Origin: DAIPXZ01 sp036782995
GTDB taxonomy: Bacteria; Bacillota; Clostridia; Saccharofermentanales; Saccharofermentanaceae
Length of the DNA: 64,000 nt
Direction: 5' to 3'
Assembly: GCA_036782995.1 (NCBI GenBank)
Contig: DAIPXZ010000001.1
Coordinates: forward strand, 248,001-312,000
Positions 1 through 9,011 of the stretch are shown one piece after another (position 1 is the stretch's first letter; the number at the start of each line of letters is the position of its first letter). The notes below the pieces were generated by a model, which was not told the DNA's origin, did no database searches, and worked only from the letters and a program-made list of their open reading frames with translations. Made by a program: the position numbers and the translations under genes.

Positions 1-348
1 TACGATGGCAAGAGAAATGATTCTAACGGGAAGAGATAAAAAGAGGTGGCCAGCGGATTGGCTATCTTCGTCAAGTGGCTTGGCGACACCGGAAGAATAC
101 AAATCGGCCATTTTGTAATTGGTTTTCTCGGAAACACCATCGAGACGTTCATTGCACAGGTCGCAAAGTGTTTTCTCGGGTGGATTGATATACCCGCAAT
201 GCGGACACTCGATGTCCGTATCGGTGGGCTTCGCATCAGCGACCGTATCTTTCTTCTTTGAATTATCCAACTCAGAATCCGTCATCGGTAATGCATCGAT
301 TGACGGGGTATTTTCTGTATTCGTAGTTGGTGATTGATCCTTATCCAT
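1..348 (-). CDS. zinc-ribbon domain protein, 3' end missing at window edge
   Basis: Only the first 116 codons are in the window; the gene runs off its left edge. The start at 348 follows a GAGGAC-type ribosome-binding site. Residues 1-45 are polar and low in complexity (Asp, Thr, Ser, Lys), as in a disordered lead. They are followed by a four-cysteine zinc knuckle: CPHC at 48-51 and CDLC at 62-65, ten residues apart, the usual spacing of a double zinc ribbon. The segment starting about residue 100 (LFLSLPVRIISLAIV) is hydrophobic and may open a membrane helix. Many Firmicute membrane proteins carry such N-terminal zinc ribbons, but the function cannot be told from this fragment. Confidence 0.75.
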   Translation of the reverse strand, partial: MDKDQSPTTNTENTPSIDALPMTDSELDNSKKKDTVADAKPTDTDIECPHCGYINPPEKTLCDLCNERLDGVSEKTNYKMADLYSSGVAKPLDEDSQSAGHLFLSLPVRIISLAIV

Positions 349-406
349 ATGTCCTCATTATTCCTTTCAAAACACAGAAAAAGAGTACCACGATTTCGGC
401 AACGAA

Positions 407-1702
407 TCAATTTTCGGTATCTGTCATTCTTGCGTGGGTGGCCGCCGATTCACCAGCGACATAGCCCGTCGACCATGCAGCTTGGAGATTAAATCCGCCC
501 GATTCGCCGTCAATATCAAGAACTTCTCCGGCAAAAAATAGACCGGGATTGATTTTCGATGCCATGGTTTTCGGCGAAACCTCCGATAGTGTGATTCCAC
601 CACGGGTTAGAAATGCGTTATGCATCGGAGATTGACGAGTTACGGTGTATCGACCTTCTTTGAGCTCTGCGGTGATTTTCTTTCGTTCTTCTTTGGTAAT
701 GTCATGAGCAGGCTTCGATTCATCGATATGGATACGCGCCAGCATCCATTTTGCCAGTCGATTCGGGACGAAAAGGGAGAGGATTCGGCCGATGGTCATA
801 TTAGGGTGATCGGAAAGCTGTGTCATTATGCATTCATCGGCGGTTGCACGTGAAATAAAAGCGAAGCGAAGAGCCACACAACCTGCCGCGTATTTTGTCT
901 GATTCGATGGTAAATAACGCGCCAAGCGCATGATTGCGGGACCACTAAGTCCCGTGTGTGTAAAAAGTATATCGCCGTGTGAACGGGCCGCCGTTTTCTC
1001 ATCAATTATCAATTCGACGTCTACATCGGATAAAGAAAGTCCGGCCAAAACGTCGATGCCTTGTTTTTCACAAAGGATCGGGGCGAGTGATGGCAAAAGC
1101 GGCGTGGATGTATGACCGAGCGAATGAAGAAGTGGAAGCATTTTTCCATTCGAGCCAGTTTGCGGGAAGGTCGCTCCACCGACAGTAACGATACATGACG
1201 GGGCAGAATACCTTCGACCGTCTGCCGTAGTGACCATATAACATGTTGGCGCGGACATCTCATCAGAGCTCGACTTCGCATGAAGCGCGGCAATTTCAAC
1301 GACTTCGGCATCTGTTATTGTATGCACGGAAAAACGAGTTAGCATACGAAGAAGGGTGTCTCGTACGTCGATAGCTTTTTCCGTATGTGGAAATACTAGA
1401 ATATCGTTTTCGATATGAGGATGAAGGCCCTCTGCGTCAAAGAATTCGACGATGTCTTCAGGCGAAAATGCATGGAGAGCGGAAATCAAGAACTTGCCGT
1501 TTTCAAAATAGCGAGTGCTGTATTCCGAAAGTGATGTGAGATTGGTTATGTTACAGCGGCCGTGACCAGTGAGCAGGAGTTTCTCTCCGCATACGTGATT
1601 CTTTTCGAGAAGTATGACTCGGACGCCTTTCTTGGCTGCCGTGATGGCGGCCATCATACCTGCAGGTCCGGCGCCAATGACGATCACATCTGATTTATCC
1701 AT
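407..1702 (-). CDS. BaiN/YhiN (HI0933-like) family NAD(P)/FAD-dependent oxidoreductase
   Basis: A 431-residue flavoprotein, the full length usual for the HI0933-like family. The N-terminal dinucleotide-binding loop GAGPAG is at residues 10-15, followed by the family-typical GEKLLLTGHGRCNITN stretch near residue 40. The C-terminal flavin-contact segment (FFAGEVLDIDGESGGFN) is near residue 395. A GGGAGAA ribosome-binding site precedes the start. It lies downstream of hydG on the same strand, separated by a likely terminator. Family members include BaiN, implicated in bile-acid reduction, but most are uncharacterised, so the substrate is unknown. Confidence 0.85.
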   Translation of the reverse strand: MDKSDVIVIGAGPAGMMAAITAAKKGVRVILLEKNHVCGEKLLLTGHGRCNITNLTSLSEYSTRYFENGKFLISALHAFSPEDIVEFFDAEGLHPHIENDILVFPHTEKAIDVRDTLLRMLTRFSVHTITDAEVVEIAALHAKSSSDEMSAPTCYMVTTADGRRYSAPSCIVTVGGATFPQTGSNGKMLPLLHSLGHTSTPLLPSLAPILCEKQGIDVLAGLSLSDVDVELIIDEKTAARSHGDILFTHTGLSGPAIMRLARYLPSNQTKYAAGCVALRFAFISRATADECIMTQLSDHPNMTIGRILSLFVPNRLAKWMLARIHIDESKPAHDITKEERKKITAELKEGRYTVTRQSPMHNAFLTRGGITLSEVSPKTMASKINPGLFFAGEVLDIDGESGGFNLQAAWSTGYVAGESAATHARMTDTEN

Positions 1703-1742
1703 AATCGTTCTCCCTTGGTTGTCTTGATTCTGGGCGAATAAT

Positions 1743-1781
1743 GAAAAACCCCTTCCCTTATTCTACACGATTTAAGGGAAA
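1743..1781 (-). terminator. intrinsic terminator after hydG
   Basis: On the minus strand an 8-bp stem (TTCCCTTA with TAAGGGAA, positions 1753-1760 and 1773-1780) is followed by GGGG and a run of five T. It sits between the hydG stop and the downstream flavoprotein gene and should end hydG transcripts, at least in part. Confidence 0.6.
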
Positions 1782-1814
1782 GAGCCTTTCATTTTCTGTG
1801 GGAAATATATTGCA

Positions 1815-3248
1815 TTAGAAATATAGGTCTCTCTTCTTGCCGCCACGGATAAGGGTGACATTGGCGCGCGCGGCTTCGCGTTTCTCAGGATCCGCCACTT
1901 TTTCAAGTTCACGGTCAACGAGGGCGTAGCCGATTTTCTTTCCTTCCGGAGAAGCATAATCTTCAAGGTATTCGGATAATGTCATCAAAGCATTTGGGTG
2001 GCACGTGTTCTTGATTTCGCCACTCTTCGCCAATGACATGAAGCGATCGCCTGTTCTTCCTTTGCGATAACAAGCGGTACACCATGAAGGAATCAATCCT
2101 TCGCTCATGAGCCAGGTGATAATTTCATCCGCAGAACGTTCATCACTCTTATCGAACTGTGCCATCAAGGACGGATCGGTTTTGCCGGTTTCGCGGCGAA
2201 CTTTTTCCGCATAATAGCCGCCAACACCGACGGCACTGCATGCACTCATTTGCGTAATGCCACAATCAAGAAGGTCTTTTCGCATGGCTGCCGATTCACG
2301 TGTCGAAATAATCATGCCAGTATATGGCACAGCAAGACGGATAACCGCCACGATTTTGCGGAAGGTTGCATCGTCCGGAATATGAGGGTAAATCTCTTCG
2401 AGATTCGCTCCTTCTGCCGGGCGGATACGTGGTACGGAAATGGTATGGAATCCGACGCCATAGGTCTTTTCCATATGCTCATTATGAATCATCAATGCCA
2501 AGGTTTCGAAGTACGGATCTGCCAGTCCGAAAAGTACGCCTGCGCCGTTATCATCAATTCCTGCAGTCTGGGCACGGTCAAATGCGGTGGTGTGATACCA
2601 ATAATCGCTCTTCGGGCCAGAAACATGATACTTTTTATAAGTCGGCTGGTGGTATGTCTCCTGGAAAAGAATGTAGGTACCGATACCGACTTCCTTTAAC
2701 TTCTTGAAGTTTTCGACTGTGGTGGATGCAATATTCACATTCACGCGTCGAATCTCGCCCGAGATGTCAGACTGAGTCGCATAGACTGTTTTCAAGGCGT
2801 CGACAATGTAGTCAATTGGGCAGTTTTCATCGTCCTCACCGGCTTCCATGGCGATACGCTTGTGTCCCATCTTCTCGATTTCGATGACTTCGCGACGGAT
2901 TTCTTCCGTAGTCAGCTTTCTTCTATTAAATTGATGGCACTTATTGTAGCTACAATAGAGACAATGATTGACGCAATAATCACTTACGTATAACGGAGCA
3001 AACATGACGATACGATTGCCATAAATGGCTTCTTTGATTTTGCGAGCAATACGGAAGAGCTCCGGCAAATGCTTGTCGTCCATCATGAGAAGCTTCGCTA
3101 CGTCCAGTGGCTTCAGTCCGGCAAAACGCTCTGCACGTGCCAGAATTTCTGCGATTTCTTCGTCAGATGCGTGCTGCGCATGAGCAAGAGTATCTTCGAT
3201 TTCCTGCTGGTTAATGAATTCTTCAATTTCCATACCTTCAATAATCAT
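1815..3248 (-). CDS. hydG: [FeFe]-hydrogenase maturation radical SAM tyrosine lyase HydG
   Basis: A 477-residue protein matching HydG in length and in both cluster motifs. The radical SAM motif CxxxCxxC is formed by C92, C96 and C99. The C-terminal CX2CX22C motif, which holds the second iron-sulfur cluster with the dangler iron, is formed by C390, C393 and C416. The family cleaves tyrosine to supply the CO and CN ligands of the [FeFe]-hydrogenase H-cluster. The gene follows the TM1266-like regulator by 40 bp and is probably co-transcribed with it from the promoter near 3750. HydE, HydF and hydrogenase genes are not in the window. ThiH is related but lacks this C-terminal motif. Confidence 0.95.
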   Translation of the reverse strand: MIIEGMEIEEFINQQEIEDTLAHAQHASDEEIAEILARAERFAGLKPLDVAKLLMMDDKHLPELFRIARKIKEAIYGNRIVMFAPLYVSDYCVNHCLYCSYNKCHQFNRRKLTTEEIRREVIEIEKMGHKRIAMEAGEDDENCPIDYIVDALKTVYATQSDISGEIRRVNVNIASTTVENFKKLKEVGIGTYILFQETYHQPTYKKYHVSGPKSDYWYHTTAFDRAQTAGIDDNGAGVLFGLADPYFETLALMIHNEHMEKTYGVGFHTISVPRIRPAEGANLEEIYPHIPDDATFRKIVAVIRLAVPYTGMIISTRESAAMRKDLLDCGITQMSACSAVGVGGYYAEKVRRETGKTDPSLMAQFDKSDERSADEIITWLMSEGLIPSWCTACYRKGRTGDRFMSLAKSGEIKNTCHPNALMTLSEYLEDYASPEGKKIGYALVDRELEKVADPEKREAARANVTLIRGGKKRDLYF

Positions 3249-3288
3249 ATGTTTTCACCTTTCACGCCGCGAAAGCGGCCATTGATTA

Positions 3289-3561
3289 TTACTTTACGTC
3301 GTGTGGAGCAATTTCCTTGGCGGAGATGGCGGTTTTAACATTGATTCCTGGGATGCGTCCCAAGCGCCCCGTCAATGCATTGATTTCATCGAGTTCACCG
3401 ACAACGGTTAAGCTGATGACGGCCATTTCTTCGTCGTCAAAGGGGATTCCCATACGACCTTTAATTATTCCGTGAAACGAGGCGACTTCTTTGTTAAATG
3501 AAGCCGCACATAGCTCCGGATGATCCAAAACCGCTGCCACGACGGCAATTCTTTTACACAT
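3289..3561 (-). CDS. TM1266-type iron-only hydrogenase system regulator
   Basis: A 90-residue protein with a ferredoxin-like, ACT/NikR-C-like pattern. It starts MCKRIAVVAAVL and includes the EEMAVISLTVVGELDEIN stretch (about 43-60) and a GRLGRIPGINVKTA end strand. This small family is regularly found beside hydE, hydF and hydG and is annotated as a putative hydrogenase system regulator; the molecular role is unproven. A GGAGAG ribosome-binding site lies 6-10 bases before the start. A terminator hairpin lies only about 17 bases upstream of the start codon, in the leader of this gene. Confidence 0.85.
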   Translation of the reverse strand: MCKRIAVVAAVLDHPELCAASFNKEVASFHGIIKGRMGIPFDDEEMAVISLTVVGELDEINALTGRLGRIPGINVKTAISAKEIAPHDVK

Positions 3562-3577
3562 AGGTCTCTCCTTTCAG

Positions 3578-3621
3578 CAAAAAAACGTCCTCTTGTCGCG
3601 CACAGCTTCAAAAGGACGTTC
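3578..3621 (-). terminator. terminator in the leader of the hydrogenase regulator gene
   Basis: On the minus strand a 12-bp stem, AACGTCCTTTTG with CAAGAGGACGTT, is followed by seven T. The hairpin spans about 3584-3620. It ends a few bases before the ribosome-binding site of the regulator gene and lies downstream of a good promoter, so it could be a regulated attenuator. It could also simply end the upstream glycosyltransferase operon. Confidence 0.75.
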
Positions 3622-3728
3622 ATCGTCAAATCAATACATAATTATGATGATGGTCACTTTTGAATCAGGAAGGCGACGTGTATCGCGATGCTTTTTCGTT
3701 AGTTTCCAAATTATTCGGTTACACGTCT

Positions 3729-3756
3729 ATCTTACGCGCATTTGGCTCTTTGTCAA
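3729..3756 (-). promoter_or_regulatory. sigma-70-type promoter for the hydrogenase regulator-hydG operon
   Basis: On the minus strand, a perfect -35 TTGACA (3751-3756) and a -10 TAAGAT (3729-3734) are 16 bp apart. It begins right after the stop codon of the upstream membrane-protein gene. It would give a leader of about 160 nt carrying a terminator just before the start codon. Confidence 0.65.
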
Positions 3757-3757
3757 G

Positions 3758-6016
3758 TCACGATATCTTGTAGATTGTCGTATTAATCTCTGGGAATGTC
3801 GCGACTGGCTCCAAGTAGGTTTCGAAGAAGTTTGCAAAGTAGTAATGGTTGCTTTCTTCAACGCCGAAATAATCGTCTGATGCGATGAAGTAGGTGATGC
3901 CTTGTTCTCCACAATAACGACGGAACTCATCAATATTACCGTAGCAACCGGTAAGCAGCCATTGGTAATTGGCTTGACGAATCTCTGTATCATGTCCGGC
4001 TGACCATGCAAAATAGGGCCACCCGTAATATGCCATTCGACCGCTTAAGAAAAAGTCGTTCGTCGACCACATCGGTGTCAAGAAAACATCCTTGTTTGTC
4101 GTATTCTCCTCAATCCATTCGACCATTTGCGAATCGGTATGAAGCTCCACGTATCCCTTATTGATATTCTTGTAGACAAACCATTCGCTGATGCCTGTGC
4201 CGACTAAGCAAAGAATCAGCACGAATGACAATACAGCAGCCGCAATTTGCGATGGGTAGTAAACGGAAGGCGCTACTGTAATCGGGCGGTCCGGTGTTTC
4301 GCGCTCGTGTGCCATGTCCTTGGTCTCGAATCGTGTTTGTCGAGGGCGCATCGGTAAAATGATGATATTGGCTAATGCTCCGGCTACAAAAACATCTAAG
4401 AATAGGAATGTGATTTGGATGAATTTGTGGTTGGCCAACGCTTCGCGAGAGACCATGAAGAAAAATGCAAATATCAGCGGGAATAAACAGGCAACGATTA
4501 AGACCGGGCGATAGATATTTCTCTTCCTGATGATTTCGTAAATAAAAAGTCCCACCATGATTATCAAAGGAATCAGGAATGTTAGGAATCCTATGGATGA
4601 GAGGTAGGAAAAAATCTCTGAGAAAGACGAGAGAACCTGTCCTGCACTCGCCTTTTCGGGCAAATCGAGAATAAATCCAAAATGGTAAGTGAACAATGCG
4701 ACACTGGATACACTGCCCGAGAAGAAAATGGATTGCAAAGAAGCCGAAATAATCGCAAGCAGTGCGACTACTGCGTAGCTTAAGCGGTTTTCGGAGAAAA
4801 TTGCCATACAAAACAATATGAGTAATGCCGCGATGAGCGCCGACCCATGGAAAAAGGGCATAACAGCCACAATGATGCAAGCTAAAATCAATGAGCCGAT
4901 TGGATGGAGCGGATCATTTTGACGGAATAGCCAAGCCTCACGGGAAATAAAGAATCGTGTGCACTTGGTTTTCGCGCCTTGAAGCTTCGAAAGATGAAGG
5001 AACATGCGACGGAAATGCGGGAGAAAGAGGATAATCAGAATCACGGATAATCCGAGTCCGAGCACGAGATGGCGTTGGTTTGCATAGACATTCACTGCCC
5101 ATATTCCCCATTCATCTCTAGGAGAATGCGCGTACCATATTGTTTGATCCGCAATTCCCTTCAATACGGTGCTTACGGAAGCGTTCGGGAACTTCGTCAA
5201 ATCAATAATCTGATAGAAAATATTCACAGAACTGCGGAAGAAAAAGAGAATCGGGAAAAGCAAGAACGATAAACGTCTTCCCGAAAGAAGTACCGCCAAC
5301 AAACCAAAGAGGCAAAGCGTGGCGACAAGGCACAAGATACTCGGCAGGTTGATGGCCCACACCAATGGCAAACCCAGTGCTTCAAGATTGCCGCAAAGGA
5401 AGTAAAAAAGGAAATGGTATTGGATGTTGTCGCTCGCAAAGTGCGGGTATTGTGTCGGAAAATTGGTGCCTTCGGCAAATGATGATGTCAAAGCGATATG
5501 CGGAGCAAAGTCGCTGTAAACACTGTAACCGACATGAACATTTGATCCGTCGGCATGAAACGAATAAAAATAAACGAACGAAGCGGCGACAACAATAGCT
5601 GCGATAACTACGGAGAGAAAAAGTATCTCCGTCCACTTGCGACGGAAAACCGGAAGCTTCTTGATTGTCTGCTCTTGTGCGATTTTGTCATGCGTACGAC
5701 TGTAATGCTTCTTCCAGCAAATGCAGCCAATTGCGGCTAAGAAACACATCGATACTCCGTTAGCCGGCAAGAGTACATGTGTCGATTTCGGAACGAAATC
5801 GTACATCAAATACGCCATAAAATAGGTAAGAAAAGAAAGTGTCGAGATGCCAATCAAAAACCCAGCAGGATAAAGGAAAAGCGCATCCGGGATTTTGGAA
5901 AGGGTGTCTTGTCTGACGGAAATGCCCACATAAAGACGTCGAATGTCTGGAACCAGCAAACGAATCAGTTGCGTGCCGAAAAAAACGGCAACCACGATAT
6001 ACAAAATCGCAATCAT
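3758..6016 (-). CDS. large polytopic membrane protein, GT-C glycosyltransferase-like
   Basis: A 752-residue protein with a dozen or so hydrophobic segments spread from residue 1 to about 600, then a soluble C-terminal domain. That tail contains aromatic-rich stretches such as GRMAYYGWPYFAWSAGHD and ends in a mixed alpha/beta region. This layout is that of GT-C membrane glycosyltransferases or YfhO-like proteins, which use polyprenyl-phosphate sugars on the outer face of the membrane. The start overlaps the stop of the upstream GT2 gene by ATGA, so the two are translationally coupled. That supports a two-step lipid-linked sugar transfer, with GT2 making the donor and this protein using it. The acceptor is unknown. 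Confidence 0.65.
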   Translation of the reverse strand: MIAILYIVVAVFFGTQLIRLLVPDIRRLYVGISVRQDTLSKIPDALFLYPAGFLIGISTLSFLTYFMAYLMYDFVPKSTHVLLPANGVSMCFLAAIGCICWKKHYSRTHDKIAQEQTIKKLPVFRRKWTEILFLSVVIAAIVVAASFVYFYSFHADGSNVHVGYSVYSDFAPHIALTSSFAEGTNFPTQYPHFASDNIQYHFLFYFLCGNLEALGLPLVWAINLPSILCLVATLCLFGLLAVLLSGRRLSFLLFPILFFFRSSVNIFYQIIDLTKFPNASVSTVLKGIADQTIWYAHSPRDEWGIWAVNVYANQRHLVLGLGLSVILIILFLPHFRRMFLHLSKLQGAKTKCTRFFISREAWLFRQNDPLHPIGSLILACIIVAVMPFFHGSALIAALLILFCMAIFSENRLSYAVVALLAIISASLQSIFFSGSVSSVALFTYHFGFILDLPEKASAGQVLSSFSEIFSYLSSIGFLTFLIPLIIMVGLFIYEIIRKRNIYRPVLIVACLFPLIFAFFFMVSREALANHKFIQITFLFLDVFVAGALANIIILPMRPRQTRFETKDMAHERETPDRPITVAPSVYYPSQIAAAVLSFVLILCLVGTGISEWFVYKNINKGYVELHTDSQMVEWIEENTTNKDVFLTPMWSTNDFFLSGRMAYYGWPYFAWSAGHDTEIRQANYQWLLTGCYGNIDEFRRYCGEQGITYFIASDDYFGVEESNHYYFANFFETYLEPVATFPEINTTIYKIS

Positions 6017-6987
6017 GAATTCTTTTCCTCGCTTTCTTTCTGCTTATTCATCTTATCCTTCGTGTTTCGGTTCGTATCTTCCGATACGATGTAGCGCGGA
6101 CGACGTTTTACTTCGTCGAAAATCTTGGCAATATATGTGCCAATGAGGCCTAGGCTCACCATGATGCAGGCGCCGATTAGAAGCGTCACCAAAATCACCG
6201 TGGTAAATCCATCCGCCGCATTTCCCATGAAGAAACGGACGAGTGTTTGAATGGCAAGTATGAATGCTCCAATCATGAATAGAGAACCAATCATTGTAAT
6301 CAGCTGCAGCGGCACCGATGAAAAAGAGGTGATGGCGTCGACGGAAAGCTTAATGAGCTTTCCAAAATTCCATCGCGAATGTCCGGTCTCGCGGTCTTGT
6401 ACCTCGAATGTGAAGGTCGTTCTTTTGAAACCAACCCATGCGGCCATGCCGCGAAAAAATGTATTGTGCTCCGGCATCGAGCATAATGTATCAATCACAC
6501 GACGATCGAGTAATTTGAAGTCGGAAGCATTATTGAGATCATATCCGGATATCTTCTTGAAAAAACCGTAGAAGAAGATGGCATTCATCTTCGAACCAAA
6601 GCTCTCCTTTTGTCGTTCGGATTTAACGCCTTCGACAACCTCATATCCTTGTTTCCATAAATCCACCATCTCTGCAATTTTCTCCGGTGGATGTTGTAAA
6701 TCACCATCCATAATGACAAGCGCGTCGCAATCCGACGCATCCATACCGGCCAGAAGTGCCGCTTCCTTACCAAAATTACGTGAAAACCGGACGCCCTTTA
6801 CTCGAGTCGGATACTTGGCGGCACCTTCGCAAATTTTATCCCAGGTCGCGTCCTTCGAGCCATCATCGACCATCAACAATGACACATCGTCACCAATCGC
6901 TTCCATAATCGGAATCATTCGTTCGATTGTAATCGGTATTTGTTCTTCTTCATTAAAAAATGGAGTTAATATTTGAATCTTCGTCAT
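6013..6987 (-). CDS. GT2 family glycosyltransferase (GtrB/DPM1-like, two C-terminal TM segments)
   Basis: A 324-residue protein with the GT-A fold signatures: FFNEEEQIP near the N-terminus, DDGSKDAT near residue 45, and the metal-binding DGDLQHPPEKI near residue 95. Two membrane helices follow at about 225-250 and 258-285. This is the arrangement of polyprenyl-phosphate hexose synthases such as GtrB. The start at 6987 was preferred to the in-frame ATG at 7008 because a GGAAGGA motif lies about 12 bases before it and the family begins with the beta strand directly. The gene overlaps the next one by four bases. Confidence 0.85.
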   Translation of the reverse strand: MTKIQILTPFFNEEEQIPITIERMIPIMEAIGDDVSLLMVDDGSKDATWDKICEGAAKYPTRVKGVRFSRNFGKEAALLAGMDASDCDALVIMDGDLQHPPEKIAEMVDLWKQGYEVVEGVKSERQKESFGSKMNAIFFYGFFKKISGYDLNNASDFKLLDRRVIDTLCSMPEHNTFFRGMAAWVGFKRTTFTFEVQDRETGHSRWNFGKLIKLSVDAITSFSSVPLQLITMIGSLFMIGAFILAIQTLVRFFMGNAADGFTTVILVTLLIGACIMVSLGLIGTYIAKIFDEVKRRPRYIVSEDTNRNTKDKMNKQKESEEKNS

Positions 6988-7193
6988 AGAAAAGACGTAT
7001 CCTTCCACATAAATATCAGTCTTATCTTAACACGTTCACCCCCAATTATGAACATTTTTCACTTGAAATCTCATATTGAGTGGATTCTCATTAGAACCGC
7101 TAGCGAGGAAACGAAAAAGACCGTCGTTTTGCCTCCCTTTGTTTCCCTTTTTTACTGCCTGTGGTAAAATCGCTAATGGTTTGACATTCAATA

Positions 7194-7205
7194 GGGGCAT
7201 GCCCC
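7194..7205. repeat. perfect 12-bp palindrome upstream of ddl
   Basis: GGGGCATGCCCC lies 31 bases before the ddl start, just after a TTGACA hexamer at 7181. It could be a regulator site or a small RNA hairpin in the leader. No good -10 at normal spacing from that TTGACA was found. Confidence 0.4.
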
Positions 7206-7236
7206 GTCACAATATTTGGTCAAGGAGGCCTTTTTT

Positions 7237-8289
7237 ATGAAAATACTCGTTCTTGCAGGAGGAATCAGTCCGGAACGCGACGTTTCTCTCTCCTCCGGAA
7301 GCTTAATCGCCAATGCTTTACTTTCTAAAGGACACCATGTCGCTTTTGCGGATGTATATGAAGGCATCGATTCGATAGACGATGTCGAAGCTCTCTTCTA
7401 TAAACCAGAGAGCGGAAAAAAGTTTTCTTATCAAATCCAAGCGACTGAACCTGACCTCGATGCGATTATTGCCGCTCACGGCGGACGCAAAGAGCTCATC
7501 GGGCCAAATATCCTTCCTCTTGCGAAGGCTGCCGATGTCGTTTTCGTCGCACTTCATGGTGCCATGGGTGAAAACGGCATGCTTCAGGCAGTCTTTGACT
7601 GCTTCGACATCACCTACACCGGCTCTGATTATGTCGGCTCTGCCATTGCGATGGATAAAAACATTTCCAAGACACTTATGAGATACGAAGGTATTCCGAC
7701 TGCCGACTGGATGCTTTTCAATACGGCAACGGATACGATGCAAAAGGTTATCGACGCGATTGGTTTCCCTTGCGTCGTAAAACCATTGGGCTGCGGCTCG
7801 AGCTGTGGCATTTCACTTGTACATGACAGTAACGAATGGGAGAAGGCAATCACGTACGCGAAAAAATATGAATCCTTGATTATGGTTGAGAAGCTTATCC
7901 CTGGACGCGAGTTTTCCATTGGTGTTCTTGAAGGGGAAGCGCTCCCTATCATCGAAATCGTCCCGAACGAAGGTTTCTACGATTACGAAAACAAATATCA
8001 GGCCGGCAAAACCCAAGAGATTTGCCCCGCCGTTCTCACCGACGAAGAGACGAAAACTGCGCAAGCACTTGCCGTTGCCGCGCATAATGCCCTGCATCTT
8101 GGAGATTATGCCCGCATTGACTTTATCCTGAATCAGAACGACCACACCTTTTATTGCCTCGAAGCCAATAATCTTCCGGGCATGACTCCGGTCAGCCTTC
8201 TTCCGCAAGAAGCCGCGGCCACTGGCCTCTCTTACGAAAACTTGTGTGAGAAGCTTTGCCTCTTAGCAATCAATCGGAGGAAATCATAA
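7237..8289 (+). CDS. ddl: D-alanine--D-alanine ligase family protein
   Basis: A 350-residue ATP-grasp enzyme that joins two D-alanines for peptidoglycan precursors. It shows GGISPERDVSLSSG at the N-terminus, MDKNISKTLMRYEGIP near residue 140, the ATP-binding VKPLGCGSSCGIS near 180, and the metal-binding EANNLPGMTP near 305. The start at 7237 is set by AGGAGG eight bases upstream; an in-frame ATG at 7216 has no such site. The stop overlaps the next start as TAATG, so an ABC transporter ATPase is translationally coupled to it. That linkage could mean a Ddl paralogue tied to envelope stress or resistance, but nothing in the sequence shows an altered substrate. Confidence 0.85.
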   Translation: MKILVLAGGISPERDVSLSSGSLIANALLSKGHHVAFADVYEGIDSIDDVEALFYKPESGKKFSYQIQATEPDLDAIIAAHGGRKELIGPNILPLAKAADVVFVALHGAMGENGMLQAVFDCFDITYTGSDYVGSAIAMDKNISKTLMRYEGIPTADWMLFNTATDTMQKVIDAIGFPCVVKPLGCGSSCGISLVHDSNEWEKAITYAKKYESLIMVEKLIPGREFSIGVLEGEALPIIEIVPNEGFYDYENKYQAGKTQEICPAVLTDEETKTAQALAVAAHNALHLGDYARIDFILNQNDHTFYCLEANNLPGMTPVSLLPQEAAATGLSYENLCEKLCLLAINRRKS

Positions 8290-9011
8290 TGCAATTAAAA
8301 GTAGAAGGTATTGAGAAAAGTTTTGATAAGAAGCACGTCCTATGCGGCGCAACGTATACCTTTGAAGAAGGAAAAATTTACGGTCTTCTCGGACGAAACG
8401 GAGCCGGAAAGACTACTCTTTTTAACTGCATTAACGATGATTTACCCATCGATTCGGGGAATATTTCAATTTTATCGACAGATGCTGATGGAAAAGATAT
8501 CGAGCGCCCCGTTGTGTCTGACGATATCGGTTATGTGCTTTCCACACCAAGTGTTCCGGAATTTCTGACCGGTCGCGAGTTTTTGCAGTTTTTTACGGAA
8601 ATCAATGCCAAACACATTGATAATACGAAGACGCTAGACGACTATTTTGACCTCGTTAGTCTGGAGCCGGAAGACCGTGACCGTTTACTTAAGGATTATT
8701 CACACGGAATGAAAAACAAGATGCAACTGCTCGTGAGTTTCATTGCGAATCCTTCCATTTTGCTTCTTGACGAGCCACTCACCTCTTTCGATGTGGTGGT
8801 TGCCGATGAGATGAAAAAACTCCTTCGTCACATGAAGGATAATCATATTCTCATCTTTTCCACGCATATCATGGAGCTCGCACTCGATCTTTGCGATTGC
8901 ATCGTCATCTTAAATAATGGAGTACTCGAAGAAATTCAGCGCGACTCTTTGGATAATGAAGCCTTTAAGGACAAGATTATTGCGGCCTTGAAGGGAGAAG
9001 ACCATGATTGA
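8289..9011 (+). CDS. ABC transporter ATP-binding protein (exporter type)
   Basis: A 240-residue nucleotide-binding subunit with Walker A GRNGAGKTT at 35-43, a degenerate signature YSHGMKNKM near 140, and Walker B ILLLDEP near 160, then a switch His in IFSTHIMELA. The signature SHGM in place of LSGG is common in ABC-2 type exporters. The start overlaps the ddl stop (TAATG) and the gene overlaps the permease gene by eight bases, so all three form one translationally coupled operon. Confidence 0.9.
   Translation: MQLKVEGIEKSFDKKHVLCGATYTFEEGKIYGLLGRNGAGKTTLFNCINDDLPIDSGNISILSTDADGKDIERPVVSDDIGYVLSTPSVPEFLTGREFLQFFTEINAKHIDNTKTLDDYFDLVSLEPEDRDRLLKDYSHGMKNKMQLLVSFIANPSILLLDEPLTSFDVVVADEMKKLLRHMKDNHILIFSTHIMELALDLCDCIVILNNGVLEEIQRDSLDNEAFKDKIIAALKGEDHD

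Noticed and set aside
2250..2699. 149-codon open frame opposite hydG
   Set aside because: It lies wholly within the clear hydG coding region and shows no family features.
1815..3248. ThiH (thiamine biosynthesis tyrosine lyase)
   Set aside because: The C-terminal CX2CX22C cluster motif and the TM1266-like neighbour identify HydG.
3562..3730. Known riboswitch in the hydrogenase regulator leader
   Set aside because: No T-box, SAM, FMN, TPP, lysine, glycine or cobalamin consensus was recognised; only a promoter and a terminator are supported.
7206..7236. Earlier start of ddl at 7216
   Set aside because: It lies before the AGGAGG site, which correctly serves the ATG at 7237.
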